A DNA stretch of 51,769 nt from JAMOAD01 sp023621955 (GCA_035403085.1 DAONEM010000015.1:1-51769); one strand, 5' to 3'. Counted from the stretch's first letter, positions 24,894 to 32,556 are shown. Notes: a model not told the origin generated them from the sequence alone. Numbers and translations are program-made.

Positions 24894-25582
24894 GCGCACC
24901 TGACCCACCCTCCGGGAAGCTCCTTCCTGAGGGGAGCCTCAAGACAACGCTCCTTTTGAAGGCACCGTTCTCTCCAGAAACACCCCTCCCTGGAGGGTTC
25001 CCCCTCACCGCTCCCCCCCTTGAGCCACTCCCGACTCCAGGGATGAAAAGCCCCCTGGAAGAGAGCCCGGTTCTCCTCCAAGAGCTCCCCCTTTCTCATG
25101 ACCCTGTGAGGCCCTGAAAGGGAGGAGGCCTCTCTCCACCGATGGGTGATCATGAGGAAGGAGAACCTCCGGATCTTCTGCTCCCGAAGAAGAAGTTTGA
25201 GCATCAGTGAAGACCTTCCCTCGTCCTGGGAGGAGGTCGGTTCGTCCAGGACCAGAAGCTGAGCGGGCGTTGAGAGAGTCCTCACCAGGGCGACCCTCTG
25301 GAGCATCCCCGAGGAGAGTTCGAAGGGGTACCTGGAGAGGGTGCGGTCGGGAAGGTCGAGAAGGCGCAGNNNNNNNNNNNNNNNNNNNNNNNNNNNNNNN
25401 NNNNNNNNNNNNNNNNNNNNNNNNNNNNNNNNNNNNNNNNNNNNNNNNNNNNNNNNNNNNNNNNNNNNNTCCCGCAGAAGGGGCCCTCCCTCCTTGCGGA
25501 GGTGAAGGCCCCTTATCTCCAGAAGCGGCGGATCAGAGAGCGGGAATACGGAAGGGGGAGAGTCCTGCGAAGAGCGAGACAT
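24860..25582 (-). CDS. ABC transporter ATPase, oligopeptide/dipeptide type, interrupted by assembly gap
   Basis: Before the gap there is an N-terminal strand, PPLLEIRGLHLRKEGGPLL. After it come the signature LSSGMLQRVALVRTL, Walker B LLVLDEPTSSQD and the H-loop LMITHRWREA. A C-terminal Cys cluster (EGCFWRERCLQKERC, RCAYP) follows, as in the C-terminal extension of Dpp/Opp/Nik ATPases. Walker A and the Q-loop are missing because they fall in the 100-N gap. The ATG at 25582 has GAGGAG upstream and overlaps the end of eno by 50 nt. It is probably the last gene of the eno operon. No permease is adjacent. The true length is probably near 320 aa, so the gap must be longer than drawn. Confidence 0.7.
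   Translation of the reverse strand: MSRSSQDSPPSVFPLSDPPLLEIRGLHLRKEGGPLLRXXXXXXXXXXXXXXXXXXXXXXXXXXXXXXXXXXLRLLDLPDRTLSRYPFELSSGMLQRVALVRTLSTPAQLLVLDEPTSSQDEGRSSLMLKLLLREQKIRRFSFLMITHRWREASSLSGPHRVMRKGELLEENRALFQGAFHPWSREWLKGGSGEGEPSREGCFWRERCLQKERCLEAPLRKELPGGWVRCAYPCSQEPPAS
25370..25469. other. Assembly gap of exactly 100 N
   Basis: A run of 100 N is the conventional placeholder for a scaffold gap of unknown size. It falls inside the ABC ATPase gene. The conserved spacing between the first strand and the LSGGQ-like helix of such ATPases is roughly 105-120 residues, so about 300-400 bp is probably missing. Confidence 0.95.
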
Positions 25583-26819
25583 CCCCGAGCTCCTCTTCGA
25601 TTCTCAGGAGCTGGTTGTATTTGGAAATACGTTCCGATCGGCTGATAGAACCGGTTTTGATCATCCCGGTGCCCATGGCCACGGTCAAATCGGCGATGAA
25701 GCTGTCCTCGGTCTCCCCGGAACGGTGGGAGACGACGGAAGAATAACCCTGGTTACGGGCATACTCGATCACGTCGATGGTCTCTGTCAAAGTTCCGATC
25801 TGGTTGAGCTTGATGAGGATGGAGTTGGCGACTCCCTTCTCAACGCCTTGACGGATTCTGTCGAGGTTTGTCACGAAAAGATCGTCCCCTACCAGCTGAA
25901 CTCTGTCGCCCAGGGCCGTGGTCAGAGTGCTCCAACCCTCCCAGTCATCCTCGGCCAAACCGTCTTCGATGCTGATGATGGGGTATTTGGTCAAGAGGTT
26001 CTCGTAGTAACGGACCAATTTTTCCGAATCGAAGGTCTCCTTGGTCGACCACTTAAACTGGTATTTACCATCTTCGTAAAAAGAGGAAGCGGCGACGTCG
26101 AGAGCGAGGAAGGCGTCCTCGCCGGGAATGTAGCCGGCCTTCTCTATGGCTTGGGTGATCAGCTCCAGGGCCTCTTCGTTGTTCTTCAGGTCCGGCGCGA
26201 ATCCTCCCTCATCCCCGACTCCCGTGCTGTAGCCTTTTTCCTTGAGAATCTTCTTCAAGACGTGGAAGACCTCGGATCCCATCCGAAGGCCTTCGGCGAA
26301 GAGTTCTCCCTTCACGGGAACGAGCATGTATTCTTGAAAATCGAGGCTGTTGTCGGCGTGGGCGCCTCCGTTGACGATGTTCATCAACGGTGTGGGGAGG
26401 ATATGGGCGTTCACTCCCCCCAGGTAACGGTACAGGGGAAGGTTCAGAACAGTAGAGGCCGCTCTGGCACAGGCCATGGAGACGCCGAGGATAGCGTTGG
26501 CTCCGAGACGGTTCTTGTTCTCCGTCCCATCCAACTCCAGCATCAGGCTGTCGATCTCTCTCTGGTTGAAGACCGTCTCCCCCTGAAGCTCAGGGGCGAT
26601 GATGGTGTTGACGTTCTCAACGGCTTTCAGCACTCCCTTCCCGAGGAAACGGCTCTTGTCGCAGTCCCTCAGCTCCAGGGCCTCATGGATTCCCGTGGAG
26701 GCTCCCGAGGGAACCGCGGCCCGACCAACATTTCCGTCCTCCAGTGTCACCTCCACTTCCACAGTGGGGTTGCCGCGGGAATCGAGAATCTCTCTCGCAA
26801 AAATATCAATGATCTCCAT
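25533..26819 (-). CDS. eno: Enolase
   Basis: The 428-aa glycolytic enzyme interconverts 2-phosphoglycerate and phosphoenolpyruvate. It has the N-terminal AREILDSRGNPTVEVEV, the catalytic-loop VGDEGGFAPDL, metal-ligand contexts SIEDGLAEDDW and LVGDDLFVTN, and the C-terminal signature SHRSGETEDSFIADL. The length is standard. AAGGAG precedes the ATG. It lies third in the minus-strand order DUF948-ytxH-eno-ABC ATPase, with only short gaps between genes. Confidence 0.97.
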   Translation of the reverse strand: MEIIDIFAREILDSRGNPTVEVEVTLEDGNVGRAAVPSGASTGIHEALELRDCDKSRFLGKGVLKAVENVNTIIAPELQGETVFNQREIDSLMLELDGTENKNRLGANAILGVSMACARAASTVLNLPLYRYLGGVNAHILPTPLMNIVNGGAHADNSLDFQEYMLVPVKGELFAEGLRMGSEVFHVLKKILKEKGYSTGVGDEGGFAPDLKNNEEALELITQAIEKAGYIPGEDAFLALDVAASSFYEDGKYQFKWSTKETFDSEKLVRYYENLLTKYPIISIEDGLAEDDWEGWSTLTTALGDRVQLVGDDLFVTNLDRIRQGVEKGVANSILIKLNQIGTLTETIDVIEYARNQGYSSVVSHRSGETEDSFIADLTVAMGTGMIKTGSISRSERISKYNQLLRIEEELGDVSLFAGLSPFRIPAL

Positions 26820-26849
26820 GGTTTCTCCTTAATCAAGAGTGAAGAGAGT

Positions 26850-27080
26850 TCAGCCTTCCAGCCCGTCGCTCTCCCGTTTGAAATTCTTCTTCACGTGGAC
26901 GAGCTTCTCTTCCAGTTTCTTGATCTCCTCTTTCATATCCTCCATCTTATCGCCGATGATCTCCCGGGCTTCCTTCCCGGTGACAGGAGCGAAGAGAAGG
27001 GCGACTCCGGCCCCGATAAGGGCACCGGTAAGGAAAGAGACACCAACGGTTACGGCACAGTTACCCCTTTTTTCCGACAT
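26850..27080 (-). CDS. YtxH-domain small membrane protein
   Basis: The 76-aa product has one membrane helix followed by the family hallmark GALIGAGVALLFAPVTGKEAREII, then a charged amphipathic helix likely to form a coiled coil (EDMKEEIKKLEEKLVHVKK). YtxH proteins are small envelope or stress-associated proteins of unclear function. A strong ribosome site (AAAAGGAGG) precedes it. It is paired with a DUF948 gene upstream, as often seen in other bacteria. Confidence 0.85.
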   Translation of the reverse strand: MSEKRGNCAVTVGVSFLTGALIGAGVALLFAPVTGKEAREIIGDKMEDMKEEIKKLEEKLVHVKKNFKRESDGLEG

Positions 27081-27107
27081 AGTTTCCTCCTTTTATCTTT
27101 TGTCTCT

Positions 27108-27479
27108 TTATGAAGACTCCGATTTTTTCTTTTTCCTCTTGGCGATGAAGTTCCAGCCGATCTTCAGGGCGGGAATCATACTCAGGACACTGAGAGAGGG
27201 AGAAAGCAAACGGTTCTGCAGGGATTTCAGGGTCTGCAGGGTCGTTCCGATAGCCGAATAGGTGTGAACGATGATTCTGTCGACTCCATCCAATTCGGCG
27301 TTGACCCTCTCCACTGTTCCGTCAAGTTTTCTCAGCGTCTCCCTGGCGGAACGTATGGTTTCCTCCAATTCCTTAGAGGCTCGTGTCAAAGAGCGAATCA
27401 AAGGGAACAAGGAGCCTACGAGGAAGAGGAAGCCCAGCGCGCAAACCAGTAAGGTGATCTCCGAGAGTGATATTCTCAT
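27108..27479 (-). CDS. DUF948-like membrane-anchored coiled-coil protein
   Basis: The 123-aa product has an N-terminal membrane helix (TLLVCALGFLFLVGSLFPLI), then a coiled-coil segment (SKELEETIRSARETLRKLDGTVERVNAELDGVD) and a basic tail (KRKKKKS). This fits the DUF948 family, commonly encoded next to YtxH. Function unknown. No Shine-Dalgarno is seen before the ATG, which lies 8 nt downstream of the -10 box, so the mRNA is probably leaderless or nearly so. Confidence 0.75.
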   Translation of the reverse strand: MRISLSEITLLVCALGFLFLVGSLFPLIRSLTRASKELEETIRSARETLRKLDGTVERVNAELDGVDRIIVHTYSAIGTTLQTLKSLQNRLLSPSLSVLSMIPALKIGWNFIAKRKKKKSESS

Positions 27480-27487
27480 AGATTTTG

Positions 27488-27516
27488 AGTTTATTCTTTT
27501 TCCCAGGGAATGTCAA
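27488..27516 (-). promoter_or_regulatory. Promoter of the DUF948-ytxH-eno operon
   Basis: On the minus strand a perfect TTGACA (27516-27511), a 17-nt spacer and TAAACT (27493-27488) are followed by the DUF948 ATG at 27479. The predicted transcription start falls within about 2 nt of the start codon. Confidence 0.7.
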
Positions 27517-27562
27517 TAAAGCTTTCCCTCCAACAGAGAGGCCCTCCCTCCACTCCCAGGGA

Positions 27563-28381
27563 TCAGGGTCTTTCGCCTTCGTCGGCCGATCCCTCCGCGA
27601 GCGAGGCGAGGAGCCTCAACCACCCCCGAAAGAAGGCGACACCCGCCTGCCCCCAAGTGTTCAGCGGATGGTCCGGGTCATAGCCGACGGGTCCGCAGAC
27701 GTCGGCCAATCCCTTGGCCTTGTCCCGGAAGTACTCCAAGGCTAGGCGTTCGGTCGGGTATTCTGGATGACCGATGTGTCCGACGAAGCGGAAGTCCGGT
27801 GTACGGAAGAGGGTGGTCCCGGTCTCCTTCGACCAGGCCAGGGCCTTGAAGGTCCCCTCTCTCTCGGCTCGCTCCACGTCGGCTTGACGAAAGCCGGCGT
27901 AACGGCTCTGGGGACAGGGAAAGAGTTCGCCGACGCCCTCCATCAACGGGTCCCGGGGATCGAGGTTCCTCGTCTGAAAGACGCCGAAGAGTTTTCGCGG
28001 GTAGATTTCCTTTTCCACCCTCAGGCGCTTGGCCAGGGCAAGGCCTCCCCAGCAGAGTCCGAGGACCGAGGGGATCTCCCCTCCCGCCAGGTCGAGGATC
28101 GAGGAGAGTTCGGGCCAATAGTTCACCTCTTCGTAGGGGATCTTCTCCACCGGAGCCCCCGAAAGGATCAGGCCGTGCAGGGGACCGTGCCTCTGAGCCT
28201 CTGAGAAGACGCAGTAGTGTCTCTTCAGGTGGAGAGGGTCCGAACTCCTGTAGGCATGCGTCGAGAGTCTGATCCAGAGAGGCTGAACCTTGAACCCTGT
28301 CATCCCCAGAGTCTCCAGAAGGGGCTTCTCGTACCCTTCGGCCTTGGGCATGATGTTGATGACGCCGATTCGCAGGTTCAA
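27563..28381 (-). CDS. metA: Homoserine O-acyltransferase, MetA family (probably acetyl-CoA specific)
   Basis: The 272-aa product starts at a TTG that shares TTGA with the stop of the B3/4-domain gene. It activates homoserine for methionine synthesis. Visible are RIGVINIMPKAEGYE, the nucleophile Cys110 in LGLCWGG, GVFQTRN, SRYAGF, and HIGHPEYPTERLALEYFRD holding the catalytic His and Glu. Residue 79 is Glu (GAPVEKI), equivalent to E. coli position 111. A Glu there is reported to select acetyl-CoA and Gly succinyl-CoA. Compared with E. coli MetA it lacks about 32 N-terminal residues and the C-terminal tail. It complements metF-metH at the start of the window. Confidence 0.88.
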   Translation of the reverse strand: MNLRIGVINIMPKAEGYEKPLLETLGMTGFKVQPLWIRLSTHAYRSSDPLHLKRHYCVFSEAQRHGPLHGLILSGAPVEKIPYEEVNYWPELSSILDLAGGEIPSVLGLCWGGLALAKRLRVEKEIYPRKLFGVFQTRNLDPRDPLMEGVGELFPCPQSRYAGFRQADVERAEREGTFKALAWSKETGTTLFRTPDFRFVGHIGHPEYPTERLALEYFRDKAKGLADVCGPVGYDPDHPLNTWGQAGVAFFRGWLRLLASLAEGSADEGERP

Positions 28382-29103
28382 AGGCCCTCTTGGGGAGTCA
28401 GCAGGACCATCCGCCGGTGCCCTTCGTGGAGAACCTCGTGGCGGACGCTCCCCCCGCAGAAGCGGACTACAAGCTCCTCGATCTCCCGGCACGCCGCTTC
28501 CACCTCCTCTTGAACCGAGGGAGGGAGCGCGTCGACGTTGAACTCTACGGCGGTTGTGTCGGGGAGAGTCAGCGTACGCCGCCCCTGTCTCCAGCAAAAG
28601 CGCCTCGTCAGGACCAGGTTCCCCTCCAGGAAGACCGGTTCCCCCGGCTCCGGGTGCTCGACGCTCTCCGAATCGAAGGGGAGAAAGGTCTCGGTGCCTT
28701 GGGCCTCTCTCATCTCCAGATTCCCCTCCAGCCTGTCGACGGCATGGCACCCCACTGGGAAGAGGCGCCTCAGGGAGACGATGTTGCCGATGTCCACGAG
28801 AGGGTTGACAGAGGGAAGAGCCTGGCCCCTCAAGACCCTTCGGAGCATCCCCTCTGCGGAGGGGCGAAAATCCCCCGGCTTCATCCCCATCCCCCGAAAA
28901 GCCTCCCGCCAAGAGAGGATTCTCGGATCCTCTTTCAGGGTCTCCCCCGTCAAGGTCCGACGCAACGACTCCTCTGTCTCCCGCAAGAGGGCAGTCACAT
29001 CGGAAAGGGGGGAGTTCTTCACGCCCCGGGCGACCACGACGCCCCGGACGAAACCCGGGAACCTTCGCAAGAGGGAGCCGTCTAGAGAGTAGGTCAGATC
29101 CAT
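28378..29103 (-). CDS. B3/4 (tRNA-synthetase-like) domain protein
   Basis: The 241-aa product resembles the stand-alone B3/B4 domain of the phenylalanyl-tRNA synthetase beta chain: SWREAFRGMGMKPGDFRPSAE, then NPLVDIGNIVSLRRLFPVGCHAVD, then an FNVDAL region. Such stand-alone proteins may bind or edit aminoacyl-tRNA or free amino acids, but they are poorly characterised. The ATG follows GAGG by 6 nt. Its stop overlaps the TTG start of metA, which implies joint translation. The link to methionine synthesis is suggestive only. Confidence 0.82.
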   Translation of the reverse strand: MDLTYSLDGSLLRRFPGFVRGVVVARGVKNSPLSDVTALLRETEESLRRTLTGETLKEDPRILSWREAFRGMGMKPGDFRPSAEGMLRRVLRGQALPSVNPLVDIGNIVSLRRLFPVGCHAVDRLEGNLEMREAQGTETFLPFDSESVEHPEPGEPVFLEGNLVLTRRFCWRQGRRTLTLPDTTAVEFNVDALPPSVQEEVEAACREIEELVVRFCGGSVRHEVLHEGHRRMVLLTPQEGL

Positions 29104-29120
29104 GGAAGCCTCATCGAACT

Positions 29121-29149
29121 ACTCTAAGGTCCCGGGAGAGGAAAGTCAA
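29121..29149 (-). promoter_or_regulatory. Promoter of the B3/4-metA operon
   Basis: On the minus strand TTGACT (29149-29144), a 17-nt spacer and TAGAGT (29126-29121) precede the B3/4 ATG at 29103 by 17 nt. Confidence 0.55.
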
Positions 29150-29163
29150 GATCCCCTTCGGGA

Positions 29164-29715
29164 TCACCTCCCGAAGAGTCTTCTCTGCTCGATGTTCACA
29201 CTCCCCTTCACCCTGTAGCTACCGGCGGGAACCCCGGCAAGGGTCTCGGCAAGAAGCCTCACCCTCCAGCGTCTCCCGTTGGCGGCCAGGGCACTCCGGT
29301 CGAGGTTTCTAATAACCCTCTGCCCCTGAACCCCGTGAAACTCGAGGGGGTAACAGGGGGCTCCCGGGCTGGGCCTCATCTGGGACAAGGGGCATCCGCT
29401 CAGCCCCGGATCGGGCTCCCAGGAAAAGCGCAGAGGCAAGCCGCCGGGCATGGAGGCCACCTGAAGGGTGATGGTGATCTCCGTGGGGAAGGGAACGTCG
29501 ATGAAGTCGAACCCATAGACCTCAAGGTAGACGCCGGGACCGTAACCGGCCATCCCGGGATAGGAGTAGGAGATATCGACGTTTTGAACGATCGTTCCGG
29601 CCCTGGCTGGTCTGGGGGGCCTGCCCATAGGCCACTGATCTCCTCCACCGACAAGAAGGGGAAGGAGCGCCAGAAGAACACCCATAGAAGCCCTTCTCCA
29701 AGAATTTTTTCCCAT
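29164..29715 (-). CDS. Secreted hypothetical protein
   Basis: The 183-aa product begins at the ATG at 29715, directly after GGGAGGGAAG. A longer reading frame upstream has no ribosome site. The N-terminus (GKNSWRRASMGVLLALLPLLVGGG) is a signal peptide, followed by a proline- and arginine-rich stretch ending ARA, a likely cleavage site. The mature part is beta-rich and contains one cysteine pair (GCPLS, APCYP). No family was recognised. It is monocistronic, with its own promoter. Confidence 0.65.
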   Translation of the reverse strand: MGKNSWRRASMGVLLALLPLLVGGGDQWPMGRPPRPARAGTIVQNVDISYSYPGMAGYGPGVYLEVYGFDFIDVPFPTEITITLQVASMPGGLPLRFSWEPDPGLSGCPLSQMRPSPGAPCYPLEFHGVQGQRVIRNLDRSALAANGRRWRVRLLAETLAGVPAGSYRVKGSVNIEQRRLFGR

Positions 29716-29793
29716 CTTCCCTCCCTTAAACGCCTCTCGAAGTGTCGAGACCACCGGTGAACCCCAATAAAGAGGGGCATGGGGTTCGGGAAA

Positions 29794-29822
29794 ATTTTAC
29801 TGCCCCCCTCTCCCCCTGTCAA
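29794..29822 (-). promoter_or_regulatory. Near-consensus promoter of the secreted hypothetical gene
   Basis: On the minus strand TTGACA (29822-29817), a 17-nt spacer and TAAAAT (29799-29794) precede the ATG at 29715. The leader is about 70 nt. Confidence 0.7.
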
Positions 29823-29922
29823 CGGAGGAGGACGATTCTCGGGGATGTGTCCGAAGGGACCATCGGCCCCTGGAGGAGACCTTCTGGGGAGTTGGAAGGA
29901 GCCATCCCTCGGGAGAGGAGAG

Positions 29923-29957
29923 AAAAAAAAAGGGCCCGATCCGGGTGGATCGGGCCC
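29923..29957 (-). terminator. Rho-independent terminator of rocD
   Basis: Read on the minus strand, GGGCCCGATCC and GGATCGGGCCC form a perfect 11-bp stem with a 4-nt loop (29957-29932). Nine T follow (A-tract 29923-29931 on the plus strand). It lies 24 nt after the rocD stop. Confidence 0.93.
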
Positions 29958-29981
29958 TTCCGTTTTCGGCTCAAACCTTTG

Positions 29982-31187
29982 TCAACCTAAGACCTCTTTG
30001 ATCTTGCCCAAAGCCAGGTCGATCTCCTCTTTGGTGATGACCAGAGGGGGGGCGAAACGGATGATCCAGTTGTGGGTCTCCTTGCAGAGGAGTCCCTTCT
30101 CCTTCAGGGCGGTGGTGTAGATCCTCGCCTTACCGGCGGTTTCGTTGAGCACCACACCGATGAGAAGTCCCTTTCCGCGGACCAGCTTGATCTTCGGGGA
30201 GTTGATCTTCCGGATCCCCTCCATGAAGTAGGCTCCCAGTTCGGCCGCCTTGTCGGCCAACTTCTCCTCCATCAGGACGTCGATGGCGGCGAGGGCCACC
30301 GCGCATCCCAGGGGGTTCCCGCCGAAGGTGGAACCATGGGTCCCGGGTTGGAAGACACCGAGAATCTTCTTATCCGCGGCGACGGCGGAGACAGGAAAGA
30401 CTCCTCCACCCAAGGCCTTCCCCATGATGATGATGTCGGGGTCGATCCCTTCGTGCTGGAAAGCGAAAGTCTTTCCGGTACGGCAGAAGCCCGTCTGAAT
30501 CTCATCGACCGCCAACAGGACGTTGTTCTTCTTGGCGATTCTCTCCAAACCCTTCAGGAATCCCTCTTTGGGAACCACCACACCCGCCTCTCCCTGAATG
30601 GGCTCGACGAGAATTCCCACGGTGTTCTTGTTGACCGCTCTCTCCACGGCCTCCACATCGTCGTAGGGCACGACGACGAAGCCCGGGGTGAAGGGTCCGT
30701 AGTTCTCCTGGGCATCCGGATCCACAGAGAAGGAGATGATCGTCGTGGTCCTCCCGTGGAAGTTTTCGCTGAAGACGATGATCTCCGCCTTATCCTTTTC
30801 GACGCCCTTGGCCAGGTAACCCCACTTGCGCATGGTCTTGATGGCGGTCTCCACGGCCTCGGCCCCTGTGTTCATGGGGAGGATCATCTCCTTGCCGGTG
30901 ACCTCGGAGAGTCTCTTGGCGAAGACGGGCCAGCGGTCGTTGAAGAAGGCACGGGAGGTCAGGGTGAGCAGGTCGGCCTGATCCTTGAGGGCCTTTATGA
31001 TCTTAGGGTGGCGGTGGCCCTGGTTGACGGCTGAGTAGGCCGAAAGCATATCGATGTAACGACGGCCTTCGGGATCCTCGACCCAGATACCCTCGGCCTT
31101 GGAGATCACGACCTCCAGGGGGTGGTAGTTGTGGGCGCCGTAGCGGTGTTCCATTTCCATCAGTTCTTGGGACGTGTAGCGAGACAT
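29982..31187 (-). CDS. rocD: Ornithine aminotransferase (ornithine-oxo-acid transaminase)
   Basis: The 401-aa class III PLP aminotransferase converts ornithine and 2-oxoglutarate to glutamate semialdehyde and glutamate. Signatures: RYIDMLSAYSAVNQGHRHP near the N-terminus, PMNTGAEAVETAIK, SENFHGRTTTIISFS, LLAVDEIQTGFCRTGK (PLP-ring Asp) and IIMGKALGGGVFPVSA with the Schiff-base Lys near 254, then HGSTFGGNPLGCA. GAGGTGAT precedes the ATG. It is monocistronic, followed by a strong terminator. Acetylornithine aminotransferase is an alternative, but the PMNTGAEAVETAIK and QTGFCRTG patterns favour RocD. Confidence 0.92.
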   Translation of the reverse strand: MSRYTSQELMEMEHRYGAHNYHPLEVVISKAEGIWVEDPEGRRYIDMLSAYSAVNQGHRHPKIIKALKDQADLLTLTSRAFFNDRWPVFAKRLSEVTGKEMILPMNTGAEAVETAIKTMRKWGYLAKGVEKDKAEIIVFSENFHGRTTTIISFSVDPDAQENYGPFTPGFVVVPYDDVEAVERAVNKNTVGILVEPIQGEAGVVVPKEGFLKGLERIAKKNNVLLAVDEIQTGFCRTGKTFAFQHEGIDPDIIIMGKALGGGVFPVSAVAADKKILGVFQPGTHGSTFGGNPLGCAVALAAIDVLMEEKLADKAAELGAYFMEGIRKINSPKIKLVRGKGLLIGVVLNETAGKARIYTTALKEKGLLCKETHNWIIRFAPPLVITKEEIDLALGKIKEVLG

Positions 31188-31597
31188 CGTATCACCTCGT
31201 TTGTTGGTTTGTCGACCGCCTCCAGGTCTCCGAGGCCGGATCGGGGCTCCGGCTCCCTTTCGGCCGGACCGGCCCCTCCGTTCGGAACGAAGGTGGTTCT
31301 TCTATAGTCTGCCTGAAAGCCCCATTATTGTCAAGTCCAGTTCAAACGAACATAAAAACGTTTAAAACAGCCAAACATTATCTCCCATTAGAGCGAGGAC
31401 CTTTCTGGGATACGATGGTTAAAAACATTGATCAATGAGGCTTTCCCATTGAAGAGGCAAGGTCCAAGAGTCTCGATAAACAGGGAAAGATGGGGAGAGA
31501 GGCTTAGGGTTTTATACGGAAAGGCGCCTCCAGATTTCTGAACACCGGAACGGTTCCTTCCGGCCCCGTCGGAAGAAACCCTCCCAGAGCGTCGAGG
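31188..31597 (-). other. 410-nt intergenic region upstream of rocD
   Basis: I see no gene here. The first 100 nt upstream of rocD are GC-rich with nested inverted repeats, including GGCCGG-A-CCGGCC at 31260-31273, and would form a structured mRNA leader. A TTGACA on the minus strand (31334-31329) has GACTAT (31309-31304) 19 nt downstream, a possible but poorly spaced promoter. Further out the DNA is AT-rich and contains the 12-bp palindrome CATTGATCAATG (31426-31437). A hairpin near 31552-31580 belongs to the end of the DUF2812 gene. Confidence 0.5.
31552..31580 (-). terminator. Hairpin downstream of the padR-DUF2812 pair, possible terminator
   Basis: Eleven-bp stem (31580-31570 with 31562-31552 on the minus strand, one G-U pair), loop of 7 nt, 18 nt after the DUF2812 stop. 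It lacks a T-tract, so termination would have to be Rho-assisted, or the stem may only protect the 3' end. Confidence 0.35.
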
Positions 31598-32167
31598 TTA
31601 GGAGCGATCGAAGGGCACCCCTCCTCCCTTCCTCAGTTGAACCACCAAGAGCCCGACACGGATAAGGGCGTAGAGCATGACGATAAGGAAGAACCCCACG
31701 CAGATCTTCATCCCCGTGAACAAAGCCTGATCTCCTGGGTTGGAAAAGGTTCTTCGGGAGAGGAAGAAGTGTCTGAACGAATTGATCTGGAGCAACAGCA
31801 GGAGAAAGAAAAGGAAAAGAAGCCTCATGTACTTGGCCGCTCGGGAAGGGTTGTCCGTATAGATCTCCGGAGTCCGCTTCCCGTCGCCCCGAGGTGTTGA
31901 AAAGTATTGCCACCCCCCCATCTCTCCCCGGTGTTCCCATCCGGCCTCCCGAAAGAGGGAGAGGTACTCCTCCCGGTCACGCTGAAACCCCGAGCGGTAG
32001 TCGAGACGGAAGACGAGATCGGCGGGTTCCCCCTTGCGAAACCTGTAGAGGAAAGGGGAGACGCGCAGGAGGTGCCACCCCTCAGCGGCCATCCTTCCCA
32101 ACCACTCCTCCTCTTTCCAATCGTTCCAGGCGAAAAAAAACTTCCAGACTCTCTTCTCTTCCATCAT
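31598..32167 (-). CDS. DUF2812-domain membrane protein
   Basis: The 189-aa product starts at the ATG overlapping the padR stop (ATGATG). A second ATG 3 nt on has equally good GGGAGG spacing. The N-terminal domain (KRVWKFFFAWNDWKEEEWLGRMAAEGWHL ... YRFRKGEPADLVFRLDY) fits DUF2812. It is followed by two membrane helices (about residues 112-131 and 155-178). DUF2812 genes are regularly found directly after PadR regulators in other bacteria. Function unknown; the PadR protein probably controls it. Confidence 0.85.
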   Translation of the reverse strand: MMEEKRVWKFFFAWNDWKEEEWLGRMAAEGWHLLRVSPFLYRFRKGEPADLVFRLDYRSGFQRDREEYLSLFREAGWEHRGEMGGWQYFSTPRGDGKRTPEIYTDNPSRAAKYMRLLFLFFLLLLLQINSFRHFFLSRRTFSNPGDQALFTGMKICVGFFLIVMLYALIRVGLLVVQLRKGGGVPFDRS

Positions 32168-32505
32168 CCCTCCCGGGACAGGAGTTCCCGTCCCCATCGA
32201 CTCAACCTTTCCAGCCGTTCAGACTCCAAAGCCACTACCCTTCTCCCCAGAGGGGTGAGAAGGTAAAGCTTCTTCCGTTCCCCACCGTTCTCCTCCCCGG
32301 CCTTCTCCAGGAGCCCCTCCTTGAGAAGCTTCGTCAGGGCCCCGTAGAGGGTTCCCGGACCGAGGCGGATCTCTCCGCCCGTCACCTCTGCGACCTTCAC
32401 CATGATCCCGTAACCGTGGAGGGGATTCCCGAGGGAGGCAAGAATCGCAAAGGTGCTCTCCGTCAAGGGGAGATACCCGAGGGCTCTCTCTTCTTCACTC
32501 TTCAA
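32164..32505 (-). CDS. PadR-family transcriptional regulator
   Basis: The 113-aa product fits the length of short PadR proteins. It has the winged-helix pattern YLPLTESTFAILASLGNPLHGYGI, then GGEIRLGPGTLYGALTKLLKEGLLE and RKKLYLLTPLGRRVV. The start is taken as the TTG at 32505, 11 nt after AAAAGGAG. A GTG at 32517 lies within that site, and a longer frame reaching 32583 would start inside the -35 box. ATATCG/CGATAT repeats overlap its promoter, so autoregulation is likely. It is coupled to DUF2812. Confidence 0.85.
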   Translation of the reverse strand: MKSEEERALGYLPLTESTFAILASLGNPLHGYGIMVKVAEVTGGEIRLGPGTLYGALTKLLKEGLLEKAGEENGGERKKLYLLTPLGRRVVALESERLERLSRWGRELLSREG

Positions 32506-32524
32506 CGTTGTAGTCACTCCTTTT

Positions 32525-32556
32525 ATATCGTTTTCCGTTATATCGCATGACGATAT
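32525..32556 (-). promoter_or_regulatory. Candidate PadR operator (ATATCG repeats)
   Basis: ATATCG (32540-32545) and CGATAT (32551-32556) form a 6-bp inverted repeat around 5 nt. A further ATATCG copy lies at 32525-32530, 15 bp away. The repeats span the -10 edge, the transcription start and the leader of padR, as expected for a repressor operator. Confidence 0.5.

Noticed and set aside
31512..31940. A 142-codon minus-strand frame overlapping DUF2812
   Set aside because: It lies in another frame of the DUF2812 gene and its tail in non-coding DNA, with no ribosome site or domain.
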